Shown here: in pieces, positions 16,172 through 24,040 of the stretch
How the letters are laid out: the number at the start of each line of letters is the position of its first letter
Numbering within the stretch: the first letter of the stretch is position 1
Program-made: the position numbers and the translations under genes
The notes under the pieces: generated by a model
Database searches by the model: none
What the model was told of the DNA's origin: nothing
Seen by the model: only the letters and a program-made list of their open reading frames with translations
Source: Bacteroidales bacterium
GTDB taxonomy: Bacteria > Bacteroidota > Bacteroidia > Bacteroidales > UBA932
Length of the DNA stretch: 64,000 bases
Direction: 5' to 3'
Assembly (NCBI GenBank): GCA_017560825.1
Contig: JAFZED010000073.1
Location: forward strand, 87,522-151,521

Positions 16172-19100
16172 TTAATCCCAATCCACTTCCGGCTTAAAGT
16201 CATCGGCATCGACATCAGACCGGCCAGGAGATTCCTCGGTTGTAAATGACATCTCTCCACCATATGCGATTCCCTTTTCATTTACGGCGTAAGCCCTTAC
16301 ATAGTAGGTTGTCGATGCTCTCAGTGGAACAGATGGGGCTTCGAGTGCTGTGGTTTTTCCACAACTCAGTTTGTTCGAATTCACATCAGGACCAGGGGAT
16401 GTCGAGTAAACAAAGCCCGCATCCGACAAGATACCGTTATTCAGCGAGGCGACCTGAGCCGAAAATGAGGCCGAATTATAGGTAACATTCGCAACTGTCA
16501 CTGAAGTGAGATCCGGAAGCTTGATAGCTACTGTAGTGAATGCCACTTCTTCACCATAGGCTGTACCGATTTCATTCGAGACATAGGAGCGGACATAATA
16601 GGTTGTACCATCTGCAAGACCTGTAAGTTGAGACGTGTAATCCCCTGCCTGGACGCCACAGCTTATCTTGCTGTCATCAATAGTAGGGCTCGATGATGTC
16701 GAGTAAACAAAACCAGTATCTGTCACTGTACCATGTCCGTCACTGGTTACACGTGATGACACAGTTGCGCCAGAAACAGTTATATCAGTAACTACCACTT
16801 TTGAAGAAGCAGGGAGTACGACTATGTACGGCGTAGTAAAAAGTACATGATTTCCATAATATGACACACCTGATTTCGCTGTCGCATAGGCACGTGCATA
16901 ATACGTGGTATTTTCATTCAGGCCTGTAAGAGTGACTGTAAAATCTGAGGCAGTTTCCGTTGCGGCGACATGGCTATCTGCTACTGTAGGATCCTGAGTT
17001 GTCGACCAGCACACTCCACATTCGACAATCTCATTTCCTCCATAATAGGTGATGGTTCCGCTGATTGACGCAGATAAAGGCGTCACATCATCAGCCTGTC
17101 CCGTAGTCAACGCCATCTGATCAGGAACAGTTGCTACCTCGATGGTTTCACCATATGAAGTACCATTAGCGTTCTTTGCATAGGCTCTGTACGAGTACAC
17201 CTGATTTGGTTTCAATTCGCTCAATATAGAACTGAAATGTCCTGTTGTACCGCCGACCTTAATTACATCAGAAGACATAGTTGGAATTCCTTTACCTTCT
17301 ACCCACATGAAACCTCTCTCTGTGATTGAAGCTCCATTATCAGTAACCACCTCTCCATTCAATGTGGCAGTTGACGGAGTTATGTCGGATGCAGATATAG
17401 TGTTGACAACAGGAGTCGAAGACAAGGTCACGAACTCTACAACAGAGCTGAATGCCACTCCCGCGGGGTTTACCGCATAAGCCTTTACATAGTACTTCTG
17501 ATATATCTGTAATTCACTGACAGACAGAGTAAAGGCATCTTTAGCATACTGCTGGCTGACTTTGTCCGAAAGTTCCGGATCTACTTCTGGAGAAGTGCTA
17601 TAATAGAATCCCACTTCAGTCACTGTCGAACCGCCGTGTCCGATTACTGTACTCGAGAACTTAGCAGATGTCGATGTAATATCAGAGACGTCAATTGACG
17701 AGAGGACCGGAAGACCGGCAGATGTACTGAACATCACGATCTCGCCTAATGAAGTTCCTTTTGAATTGACTGCATATGCACGGAATGAGTACCTCTTGTT
17801 CTGCTCAAGATTATCAAGTCTGGCTGAAAATTCATCAGCTGACCCTTCTGCTTTCAACTTATGAGATTCCATTGTCGGAGTTCCGTCTCCCTGAATCCAC
17901 ACAAAACCCTTTTCTGTTATCTCTGCGCCATTATCACTGACTACTGAACCTGCAAGAAGTGCACTTGTAGATGTAATATCAGTCACTCCGACTGTAACAA
18001 CTGTCGGCGAAGATGATGAAGTTTTGAAAGTCTTCACTTCTCCATAAGCCACACCAGCTGTATTTACAGCATATGACTTCACATAATAGTCTGTGTTCGG
18101 CAGGAGTTCCTTTGCTTCCAACGAGAAATCATCTCCTGCATATGCCTGATTGACTTTCAGGGATGTCTCCGTATCCACATCCTGCTCTGTGCTATAGTAG
18201 AAACCTACTTCAGATACGGTTTCTCCACCGTGATAGCTCACAACGCCTGAGAAAACCGCAGTGTTGGCAGTCACGGATGATACGACAGCAGGCGAGACTT
18301 CAGGAAGATCGACAGGGGTTGTAAATCTAACTGGAGCGCCATAAGCCGTACCGAACTGGTTGACTGCATATGCGCAATAAGTATACTCCTTATTTGGAGA
18401 CAGTCCTGCGACATAAGACATTGGTCCTGTGGTTCCGTCTATAACTCTCTTGTTCGAAGCGGTTGTAGGAACTGAATCGCCTTCCAACCATACAAATCCC
18501 CTCTCACTGACAGTTGATCCGCCATCACTTACAACCTCTCCAATAAACTCCGCAGATGTAGCAGTAACACCGGCCGGCTCAGATGTAAGGACAATCGGGG
18601 TTGTCGGGATATAAAATGGAACGATATCACCGAAAGAAAGATAATCCCCGTCCTTTATATAAGGTCTGAGGTAGTATTCTGTTGCATCGTCAAAGCCTGT
18701 CAAGGTTATTGTTACAAGACCTTGTTCTGAGTTACGTGTGGTTGCTGCAGACCATTTACCTGCCGTATGAGTTCCGTCAAGAGTAAGCGATGTCTGGTCT
18801 TTGCCGTAGCACACTCCGATTTCCGAAATCTGAACTCCGCTCCATATGTCGGCAGCAACTGAAATTTCTACGACACGGCTATCTTTGTCATAATTCAATA
18901 TGGTCACATCCCCAAATCCTACATATTCCTCGATAGACTTGAGGCTGAAGGTTGTCACATCCGACTTGAATTCCAGTTCGTGGCCGTTGGTCACGAAGGA
19001 GCAGATGTAGTAATCTGTGCCATAGTATCGAGACGGAAGAGGGGCGCTGAAAGTATTGGCTTGCATAGTTGCGGTTACCTTTGTAGCACCGGACAAGGAA

Positions 19101-19300
19101 TTGTCTTTTCCTACATAGAAACCGCAGCTGTAGACAATATCCTCTGTCCCTTTCGGAACTGTGGAAGTCATCTCGAATGAAGACTCTTCACACTTCACCT
19201 GTGCAAGGGAAGGGATAAGGATTTCATCTGGAGAGCGCTCTTCCTTCAGGCAGGAAACGGCTGCGAGGAGGAGCGACATATATACGAGCAATCTTTTCAT
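16172..19300 (-). CDS. Large lipoprotein made of about ten Fn3-like repeats
   Basis: A 1042-residue lipoprotein (Cys17 in AVSCLK). After the lipobox it consists of about ten beta-sandwich modules of about 95 residues, each with the plan DIT-TSA-F-G-V---GG--V-E-GF-YS, then Y--RAYA-N--G-AYGE---FTT, as in Fn3-type repeats of Bacteroidales surface proteins. Modules alternate between a type with a GFVW/GFMW strand and one with GFYYS, suggesting duplication of module pairs. The C terminus, VDADDFKPEVDWD, is a short acidic tail like the one in the next gene. It is probably a long surface stalk. It follows the PEGA gene by 22 bp. Confidence 0.85.
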   Translation of the reverse strand: MKRLLVYMSLLLAAVSCLKEERSPDEILIPSLAQVKCEESSFEMTSTVPKGTEDIVYSCGFYVGKDNSLSGATKVTATMQANTFSAPLPSRYYGTDYYICSFVTNGHELEFKSDVTTFSLKSIEEYVGFGDVTILNYDKDSRVVEISVAADIWSGVQISEIGVCYGKDQTSLTLDGTHTAGKWSAATTRNSEQGLVTITLTGFDDATEYYLRPYIKDGDYLSFGDIVPFYIPTTPIVLTSEPAGVTATSAEFIGEVVSDGGSTVSERGFVWLEGDSVPTTASNKRVIDGTTGPMSYVAGLSPNKEYTYCAYAVNQFGTAYGAPVRFTTPVDLPEVSPAVVSSVTANTAVFSGVVSYHGGETVSEVGFYYSTEQDVDTETSLKVNQAYAGDDFSLEAKELLPNTDYYVKSYAVNTAGVAYGEVKTFKTSSSSPTVVTVGVTDITSTSALLAGSVVSDNGAEITEKGFVWIQGDGTPTMESHKLKAEGSADEFSARLDNLEQNKRYSFRAYAVNSKGTSLGEIVMFSTSAGLPVLSSIDVSDITSTSAKFSSTVIGHGGSTVTEVGFYYSTSPEVDPELSDKVSQQYAKDAFTLSVSELQIYQKYYVKAYAVNPAGVAFSSVVEFVTLSSTPVVNTISASDITPSTATLNGEVVTDNGASITERGFMWVEGKGIPTMSSDVIKVGGTTGHFSSILSELKPNQVYSYRAYAKNANGTSYGETIEVATVPDQMALTTGQADDVTPLSASISGTITYYGGNEIVECGVCWSTTQDPTVADSHVAATETASDFTVTLTGLNENTTYYARAYATAKSGVSYYGNHVLFTTPYIVVLPASSKVVVTDITVSGATVSSRVTSDGHGTVTDTGFVYSTSSSPTIDDSKISCGVQAGDYTSQLTGLADGTTYYVRSYVSNEIGTAYGEEVAFTTVAIKLPDLTSVTVANVTYNSASFSAQVASLNNGILSDAGFVYSTSPGPDVNSNKLSCGKTTALEAPSVPLRASTTYYVRAYAVNEKGIAYGGEMSFTTEESPGRSDVDADDFKPEVDWD

Positions 19301-19322
19301 AGAAGATCTTAGTTTTTCTAGT

Positions 19323-20876
19323 TTAGAGCATTACGCCGATGCCGACTTCGGCAGCAGTGTACTTGAATGCGGTAGTGGAAACACCGGCAGAGAGGGCTAC
19401 AGGGCCGAATTTGAATATAAGGCCCGCCTCAGCGCTGATTCCGGCATAGGTGTAGTCTGTGATGTTGGCCCATTTGCCGCCTGCATCCTGCCACATTATC
19501 TTTCTTGCGCCATAGCCGGCTCCGAAGTAAGGATAAAGTGACTTTGCCGCACGCAGGAGCATACCTCCGGACACAGTCATAATGGATTCCGCCTTAGCTC
19601 CTGAAGGCCAGAAATAGCCGCCGGATGCGATATTCAGGTCGCTTGTTGCATCATATAATCCCTTGGTTGAATCGAAGTTGCTTCTGTACTTCACATAACC
19701 ACCGACTGTCTTCACATAACCGAGCATTGCTCCATAAGACAGACTCGGATAGACGCTTGCAGATGCCATTGCAAGGAAATGGTTTTCATACGGAACAAGT
19801 GACTCGGTCATATCCACTGTCAGTTCGGTCATTTCAGGTGTTATGGTGATATTCTTTATATATGGATAATATCCCGACTGCTTGATCTTTATTTCGTAAG
19901 ACCCTGGAGAGACCTCTTCTGTCAACGATCCATTACCTTTCAACTTACCATTAATCCACATCTTGGCTTCATCCGGTGCATTTATTGAGAGCCCAGCAAT
20001 CATTCGGTCAAGAACAATATGACGAGATACACTTGTAGTATCCACTGTCACGGTTCCTGTCTTATCGTGGTAGCCTTTGCTGAAAACTCTGTAATCGTAG
20101 GTTCCGAATCTTGTTCTTCTGTTAATGACTCCATCTTCTGATGTAAGTGTCTCACCATCAATCTCTACTGATGCTTCGAACGGAACTAGTTTGAAGACAA
20201 GGTTGCCATAAAGAAGATCACTGTTCTTAAGTTCAATATTGAAGCTGACAATATCTGCAGAAACCGAGATATGCTTATATGCTTCCTCTGTTCCGTGAAC
20301 GAGACGCAGGTCGTGTTCACCGCCGGAAACTCCCTGTAAGGTAAGCATATGGTCGTGACCGATAACTCCTTGATAGACATCATCAAGGAATACTTCTGCT
20401 CCTTGAGTCATACACACGATTGTCACAGGAACTGTAAGTTCGTTCCAAGCTTCCATTCTATACTCCTTGTTACCTTCTAGACTAAGGTCTACAGAGTTAG
20501 AATCTCCGAGTCTGTCGTGATGGAGATAAAAACGTGTACTCTTTTGGGCAGTTATCTCGATTATGATTCCGTTTCCTTCATAAGCGACCTCGTGCTTCAT
20601 CACAAGCACGTTACCGCCAATGGTACGAACCTCAAGCTCAGACACCTCCTGCGGAGTTAGTCTGCTGATGTGAATCTTTACACGGGCACACGCACGCCTT
20701 GAGCGGTCCATACTGATGGGATCAAGAGCAAGTCCGGTCACGGCGTCGGCATTTATATGGGTAAGAGATGTGCCGTCCAGCACGAGCGTAGACGATGCAG
20801 AGGACTGTGCATATATCGGCAGCGAAACAAAAAACAAAGCCAATATGCACAACCACTTGTGGGAAATAGTTGTCAT
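19323..20876 (-). CDS. PEGA-domain protein with C-terminal beta-barrel-like region
   Basis: A 517-residue exported protein (signal peptide to about residue 23, IYAQS). About 150 N-terminal residues are of unknown fold. Then come three PEGA-type segments: EVFLDDVYQGVIG, ASVEIDGETLTSEDG and AKMWINGKLKGNGSLTEEVSPG, the last followed by the family-like GSYEIKIKQSGYYPY. The last 150 residues are short amphipathic strands with many G, Y and A (ASASVYPSLSYGAMLGYV), like a small outer-membrane barrel, and the chain ends VGIGVML. PEGA domains are thought to bind surface layers or envelope parts. It is first in the operon and may anchor the three lipoproteins. Confidence 0.8.
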   Translation of the reverse strand: MTTISHKWLCILALFFVSLPIYAQSSASSTLVLDGTSLTHINADAVTGLALDPISMDRSRRACARVKIHISRLTPQEVSELEVRTIGGNVLVMKHEVAYEGNGIIIEITAQKSTRFYLHHDRLGDSNSVDLSLEGNKEYRMEAWNELTVPVTIVCMTQGAEVFLDDVYQGVIGHDHMLTLQGVSGGEHDLRLVHGTEEAYKHISVSADIVSFNIELKNSDLLYGNLVFKLVPFEASVEIDGETLTSEDGVINRRTRFGTYDYRVFSKGYHDKTGTVTVDTTSVSRHIVLDRMIAGLSINAPDEAKMWINGKLKGNGSLTEEVSPGSYEIKIKQSGYYPYIKNITITPEMTELTVDMTESLVPYENHFLAMASASVYPSLSYGAMLGYVKTVGGYVKYRSNFDSTKGLYDATSDLNIASGGYFWPSGAKAESIMTVSGGMLLRAAKSLYPYFGAGYGARKIMWQDAGGKWANITDYTYAGISAEAGLIFKFGPVALSAGVSTTAFKYTAAEVGIGVML

Positions 20877-21124
20877 AAAACGTATGTAATAGATGCACTA
20901 CGAGAAAGTGTGGAGTCCGTTCCGTCTATCTAGTAAGAGGTTCTGACAAAACCTTGAATCAAATAAACGTAGCAATACCCCACACTCGAATAGATATGAG
21001 GTACTCGGCGCAAGAATGCACCGATGCCATTACCCAAACAAGAATGAGTGTCATTCGTACGTCATTGATTCGTTGAAACTGTCAGATTTCGTACTAAGGA
21101 CAGAAAAACACTTTCTAAAAATAT

Positions 21125-21145
21125 GTCACCGGAAAATCCGGCGAC
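21125..21145. promoter_or_regulatory. Palindrome overlapping the predicted start of the surface-protein operon
   Basis: GTCACCGGA and TCCGGCGAC pair over 9 bp with one wobble around AAA. It lies just downstream (minus strand) of the -7 box at 21147-21154, so it covers the expected transcription start. It could be an operator or a 5' stabilising hairpin. The leader from here to the ATG at 20876 is about 265 nt with no other gene seen in it. Confidence 0.45.
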
Positions 21146-21146
21146 A

Positions 21147-21177
21147 CAAAGATACAAAGATTTTTGATTCGCACAAC
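21147..21177 (-). promoter_or_regulatory. Candidate promoter of the surface-protein operon
   Basis: On the minus strand: GTTG (plus 21174-21177), 19 bp, then TATCTTTG (plus 21147-21154). This fits the Bacteroidota consensus with one mismatch in the -33 box. It is the best promoter in the 20877-21306 gap. Confidence 0.55.
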
Positions 21178-21234
21178 ACTCATTCTCAACGGGTATTGCC
21201 GATGTAATAATAGTAACTACTATGGGATAACAAA

Positions 21235-21274
21235 AGAGCCCGCCATCCAGATGCAGATAACATCTGTGGCGAGC
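21235..21274 (-). terminator. Terminator after the HigA-like fragment
   Basis: Read on the minus strand, GCTCGCCA-CAGATG pairs with CATCTG-GA-TGGCGGGC with a two-base bulge, around TTATCTG, and is followed by TCTTTTG. It lies 33 bp after the stop at 21307. Confidence 0.75.
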
Positions 21275-21306
21275 TATAAGCCTGGGTACTATACTGGCGT
21301 ATATGT

Positions 21307-21480
21307 TTAAAGTCGAATTGGATACACTTCCTTCTCGTACTCTTCAACAAGAGCAGAAAGCATATCAAGTTCTTTCAGACGAGGATCGTCTGACGGGGTT
21401 TCTTCATTTGTTTCAAAGAAGAGTTGATCAATGCGCGCCATAATCGCCGCATATTCTTTCTCTGTTTTAATGTACGACAT
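21307..21480 (-). pseudogene. HigA-type antitoxin, N-terminal part only
   Basis: A 57-residue frame starting MSYIKTEKEYAAIMARIDQL and ending LVEEYEKEVYPIRL. The pattern TEKEY-AIMARI-QL, DDPR--ELD-LS-LVE-YE---YPI is the N-terminal domain of HigA-like HTH antitoxins (COG5499 type). Full-length members continue after YPI into a helix-turn-helix; here a stop follows two residues later and a terminator soon after. No HigB toxin lies beside it. It is either a decayed antitoxin or a stand-alone domain; the clean terminator and TAATTTTG box leave it possibly expressed. Confidence 0.65.
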
Positions 21481-21502
21481 ATCAAATAGTTTTTAGTGCC
21501 CA

Positions 21503-21510
21503 CAAAATTA
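21503..21510 (-). promoter_or_regulatory. Candidate -7 box for the HigA-like fragment
   Basis: TAATTTTG on the minus strand, 22 bp before the ATG at 21480. No clear -33 box was found. Confidence 0.4.
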
Positions 21511-21539
21511 AGACAAATTTCATTATGCTTAAATCATTT

Positions 21540-22397
21540 TTAGACTATTTGTTCTACTATGTGGAGGGGTAAGTGGGAAATCCTTGCTATCTGCTTGGCT
21601 CCTGCTCTGAAGTTTTTCTTCAGAAGGGAGCAAAGGGTGAGGCGCTGCTCCATAGACAATTGAGACAGGGATTCCTTTTGGAATTCTTTATATATCAGTT
21701 CCTTCATCTGGGTCACTATTTCCTGATCAGACAGACTCACATTGTCTGCTATACCGAATTTGATTTCCACCTCACCTTCAACTTTTCTGGAAAGCATATT
21801 CAGGAATCTTGCCGGATGTTTGAATATACCTTCAACCATTTTGACATCCACATAGCACTCTTGGAGAATAATTCCATTTTCGTCGACGCAGTAATGACTC
21901 GGCACTGGAGACTCTGATTTCAGAATACCACAACGCTTTCTGAAGCTCATTTCATTCAAGTTAAACGATCGAGGCTTAGTTCCGCCATTGAAGTATGCCG
22001 CCAAAGAAGACCACGGATAAAAATAAGGAATCATACAAATGCCGGCAGCTAATGAATTGCGGAGTACATAGACGATTGCATTTTCAAGGTACTGTTCTGT
22101 ATCAATGTAGTTTACTTGCAATTTCAGGTTGAGGAGTCCCTGAACACAACCATAGGCCTGACGCATTCGCATTGCGCATCTTCGTTTGTACTCCTCTGCA
22201 AACTTCAAACACTGTTCCCTTGTCCCGTAAAGTATAAAATGGAAATGATTGCTCATAAGACAGAATGCCAGAATGGAGATATCAAATCCTAAGACAGTTA
22301 AGGCAATGTCATTCATACCACGGATAAAGTCTTCCCTACTCCTGAAAATGTCGTTACGTTCCAGCCCGCTGCTGCTGATGTGATAGAAACCTTTCAT
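21540..22397 (-). CDS. RAYT / IS200-like HUH transposase
   Basis: A 285-residue Y1-type HUH nuclease. The His-hydrophobic-His motif is HFH (51-53) in CLMSNHFHFILYG, and a tyrosine followed by VLRN (Tyr110) is placed as nucleophile. MKGFYHISSSGLERNDIFRS is a typical start for Bacteroidota RAYT-like proteins. The frame is open to a TTG at 22571, but the extra 58 residues are lysine- and leucine-rich and that TTG lies inside a hairpin, so I choose the ATG at 22397. A C-terminal part (about 190-285) resembles a helical DNA-binding domain, as in chromosomal-domesticated relatives. No IS ends were recognised, so it may act in trans on nearby palindromes (see 22569-23213). Confidence 0.8.
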   Translation of the reverse strand: MKGFYHISSSGLERNDIFRSREDFIRGMNDIALTVLGFDISILAFCLMSNHFHFILYGTREQCLKFAEEYKRRCAMRMRQAYGCVQGLLNLKLQVNYIDTEQYLENAIVYVLRNSLAAGICMIPYFYPWSSLAAYFNGGTKPRSFNLNEMSFRKRCGILKSESPVPSHYCVDENGIILQECYVDVKMVEGIFKHPARFLNMLSRKVEGEVEIKFGIADNVSLSDQEIVTQMKELIYKEFQKESLSQLSMEQRLTLCSLLKKNFRAGAKQIARISHLPLHIVEQIV

Positions 22398-22568
22398 ACT
22401 TTTTTGCTGCAATTTAGACAGGCTCAGAGAAAGAATCATCAAATCATAAAAAAGATTCTGCAGAAATTTCTTTTTCTTTAAGGTTTTCAATCTTTTTTTA
22501 ACGACTTTGAATTTATTTTTAACAAATTTAGTGATGGAATTTCTTGTTTTGATGTCTGCCAGGAGGCA

Positions 22569-22617
22569 CAAAACAAGTCGTGCGAGCCTTTAGGTCGAGC
22601 TCGCGCGGTTTGTTTTG
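22569..22617. repeat. 19-bp-stem hairpin upstream of the RAYT gene
   Basis: Arms 22569-22587 (CAAAACAAGTCGTGCGAGC) and 22599-22617 pair over all 19 positions when three G-U pairs are allowed, with an 11-base loop. It is the first of a row of hairpins reaching to 23213. The position upstream of the transposase gene recalls REP-type target hairpins flanking RAYT genes. Confidence 0.7.
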
Positions 22618-22714
22618 AGGGGGCGGTCCTGGTTTCGGACGACCGTGCTGCCGATGATGACCGATGTGGGAGATTGGTTGTCCTGAGGATAGATGTACAA
22701 TATAATATATGGCC

Positions 22715-22742
22715 GTGGTCGGCGAATACGCCGGCCGACCAC
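22715..22742. repeat. GC-rich hairpin (9-bp stem)
   Basis: GTGGTCGGC (22715-22723) and GCCGACCAC (22734-22742) are perfect inverted arms, with a 10-base loop. ATAT flanks lie on both sides. Confidence 0.65.
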
Positions 22743-22765
22743 TATATAGTCTTCCGCCGCACCAT

Positions 22766-22789
22766 CGCCGGCCAAAAGCAGGGCCGGCG
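22766..22789. repeat. GC-rich hairpin (8-bp stem)
   Basis: CGCCGGCC and GGCCGGCG form a perfect 8-bp stem around AAAAGCAG. Confidence 0.65.
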
Positions 22790-22792
22790 ACT

Positions 22793-22842
22793 CAAAGCCT
22801 CCAGCGCGAACGAAACCCAAAGGGTTCGCGCCGGAGGCTTTG
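22793..22842. repeat. Long hairpin (19-bp stem with one mismatch)
   Basis: CAAAGCCTCC-A-GCGCGAAC (22793-22811) pairs with GTTCGCGC-C-GGAGGCTTTG (22824-22842). The loop region can refold as AACCC-AAA-GGGTT. It ends 18 bp before the tandem array. Confidence 0.7.
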
Positions 22843-22860
22843 TGCGCTTGCAGGACGAGG

Positions 22861-23213
22861 ACCTCCGACGGAAATGCAGGGAAAGTGTCGGAGGTGTCAG
22901 GCGAAAGAAGGGGACCTCCGACAGAAATGCGGGGAAAGTGTCGGAGGTGCCGGGAAAAAGAGGGGGACCTCCGACGGAAATGCAAGGAAAGTGTCGGAGG
23001 TGCCGGGAAAAAGAGAGGGACCTCCGACGGAAATGCGGGAAAAGTGTCGGAGGTGCCGGGAAAAAGAGGGGGACCTCCGACGGAAATGCGGGAAAAGTGT
23101 CGGAGGTGCCGGGAAAAAGAGGGGGACCTCCGACGGAAATGCTGGAAAAGTGTCGGAGGTGTCGGGCAAAAGAGAGGGACCTCCGACAGATTCGCGGGGA
23201 ATTTGTCGGAGGT
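22861..23213. repeat. Tandem palindrome array, seven units, exact 53-bp period
   Basis: Seven 35-bp palindromes start at 22861, 22914, 22967, 23020, 23073, 23126 and 23179. Each has the arms ACCTCCGAC and GTCGGAGGT around a 17-base loop such as GGAAATGCGGGAAAAGT, and they are joined by 18-base purine-rich spacers such as GCCGGGAAAAAGAGGGGG. All seven arm pairs are identical, while loops and spacers vary, with unit 7 the most different in its loop. The array has no stop codon in any plus-strand frame. It ends 10 bp from the stop of the last gene of the rnf operon, so it would form that transcript's 3' region. Spacers are near-copies of one another, so this is not a CRISPR. Confidence 0.93.
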
Positions 23214-23223
23214 CCTTCGGTTG

Positions 23224-23418
23224 TCAGGGGTTCAGGAGGTCAACGTTTACGAAGCCGTTGATTTCCTGGATAAGTTCTACTGAGGCGAGGGCCTTTCGCC
23301 GGATGTCGTCTGTGGCATCTGTTGCGGAGGCGGCCTCTCTATAGATGTTGATGGCTTCTCCGAAGCGGTTGTTGCGGCGGAGAGCCTCAGCTTGATTCAA
23401 TAGTTCCTGTGCTGTCAT
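23224..23418 (-). CDS. Small TPR-like protein at the end of the rnf operon
   Basis: A 64-residue protein with one TPR-like helical hairpin (LLNQAEALRRNNRFGEAINI) and an ending NGFVNVDLLNP. It has no signal peptide and follows rnfA by 20 bp on the same strand. Short proteins ending in a DLLNP or DYYNP motif are, as I recall, found near TPR genes in Bacteroidales. The function is not known; a scaffold or assembly role for the Rnf complex is a guess from position only. Confidence 0.7.
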   Translation of the reverse strand: MTAQELLNQAEALRRNNRFGEAINIYREAASATDATDDIRRKALASVELIQEINGFVNVDLLNP

Positions 23419-23438
23419 TTCTGCAGAGCAGCTATGGC

Positions 23439-24038
23439 TTACACGAGTCCTGAGAAGCCCATAAAGGCCATTGCGAGGATACCTGCTGTGATAAGAGCAA
23501 TCGGAATGCCCTTGAATGCCTTAGGGACATCATTGAGGGCAAGCTGCTCGCGGAGGCCGGCGAAGAGCACCATTGCGAGGCCGAAGCCGAGCGATGTTGC
23601 GAAAGCGTACACGGTGGCCTCACCGAGGTTCATCATACCGTCTGCAGCAGCTGCAAATGGAGATGACTTCTGAACAACTGTCAAAGCGACACCGAGTACG
23701 GCGCAGTTAGTAGTGATCAGAGGGAGGAAGATACCGAGTGCCGAGTAAAGTGACGGGCTGATCTTCTTGAGGACGATCTCAACCATCTGCACAAGGGCAG
23801 CGATCACAAGGATGAATGAGATTGTCTGGAGGAACTCAAGACCGAGTGCGGCCAGAAGAGAGTTCAGGAGATAAGTCACCACAGTGGCAAGGGTAATCAC
23901 GAAGCACACTGCCATCGACATACCTGTCGCTGTGCTGAGCTTGTTGGAAACACCCAGGAAAGGACAGATTCCGAGGAACTGTGAAAGCAGGATATTATTT
24001 ACGAATATCGCTGAAATGATGATAAGTATATATTCCAT
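23439..24038 (-). CDS. rnfA: RnfA, membrane subunit of the Rnf ferredoxin:NAD+ oxidoreductase
   Basis: A 199-residue integral membrane protein with six predicted helices. [17 protein letters not shown] and [19 protein letters not shown] carry the paired cysteines that bind an intramembrane iron-sulfur centre together with RnfE. Rnf couples electron transfer between reduced ferredoxin and NAD+ to Na+ or H+ transport. It is the second-last gene of the operon, 2 bp after rnfE. Confidence 0.96.
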   Translation of the reverse strand: MEYILIIISAIFVNNILLSQFLGICPFLGVSNKLSTATGMSMAVCFVITLATVVTYLLNSLLAALGLEFLQTISFILVIAALVQMVEIVLKKISPSLYSALGIFLPLITTNCAVLGVALTVVQKSSPFAAAADGMMNLGEATVYAFATSLGFGLAMVLFAGLREQLALNDVPKAFKGIPIALITAGILAMAFMGFSGLV

Positions 24039-24040
24039 AA

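Noticed and set aside
21016-21207. Plus-strand 63-codon frame in the leader of the surface-protein operon
   Set aside because: Composition is unlike coding DNA and it runs opposite to, and over, the promoter and palindrome.
22398-22571. N-terminal extension of the transposase from a TTG start
   Set aside because: The added 58 residues are lysine-rich and low in complexity, and the TTG sits within a strong hairpin; the family start fits the ATG at 22397.
22861-23213. CRISPR array
   Set aside because: Repeats are regularly spaced, but the 18-base spacers are near-copies of each other and no cas gene is nearby. The palindrome arms fit a hairpin array.
22674-23344. Arginine- and glycine-rich proteins encoded across the palindrome array
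   Set aside because: All frames are open because of base content, the frames shift with each 53-bp unit, and no promoter or start is credible.
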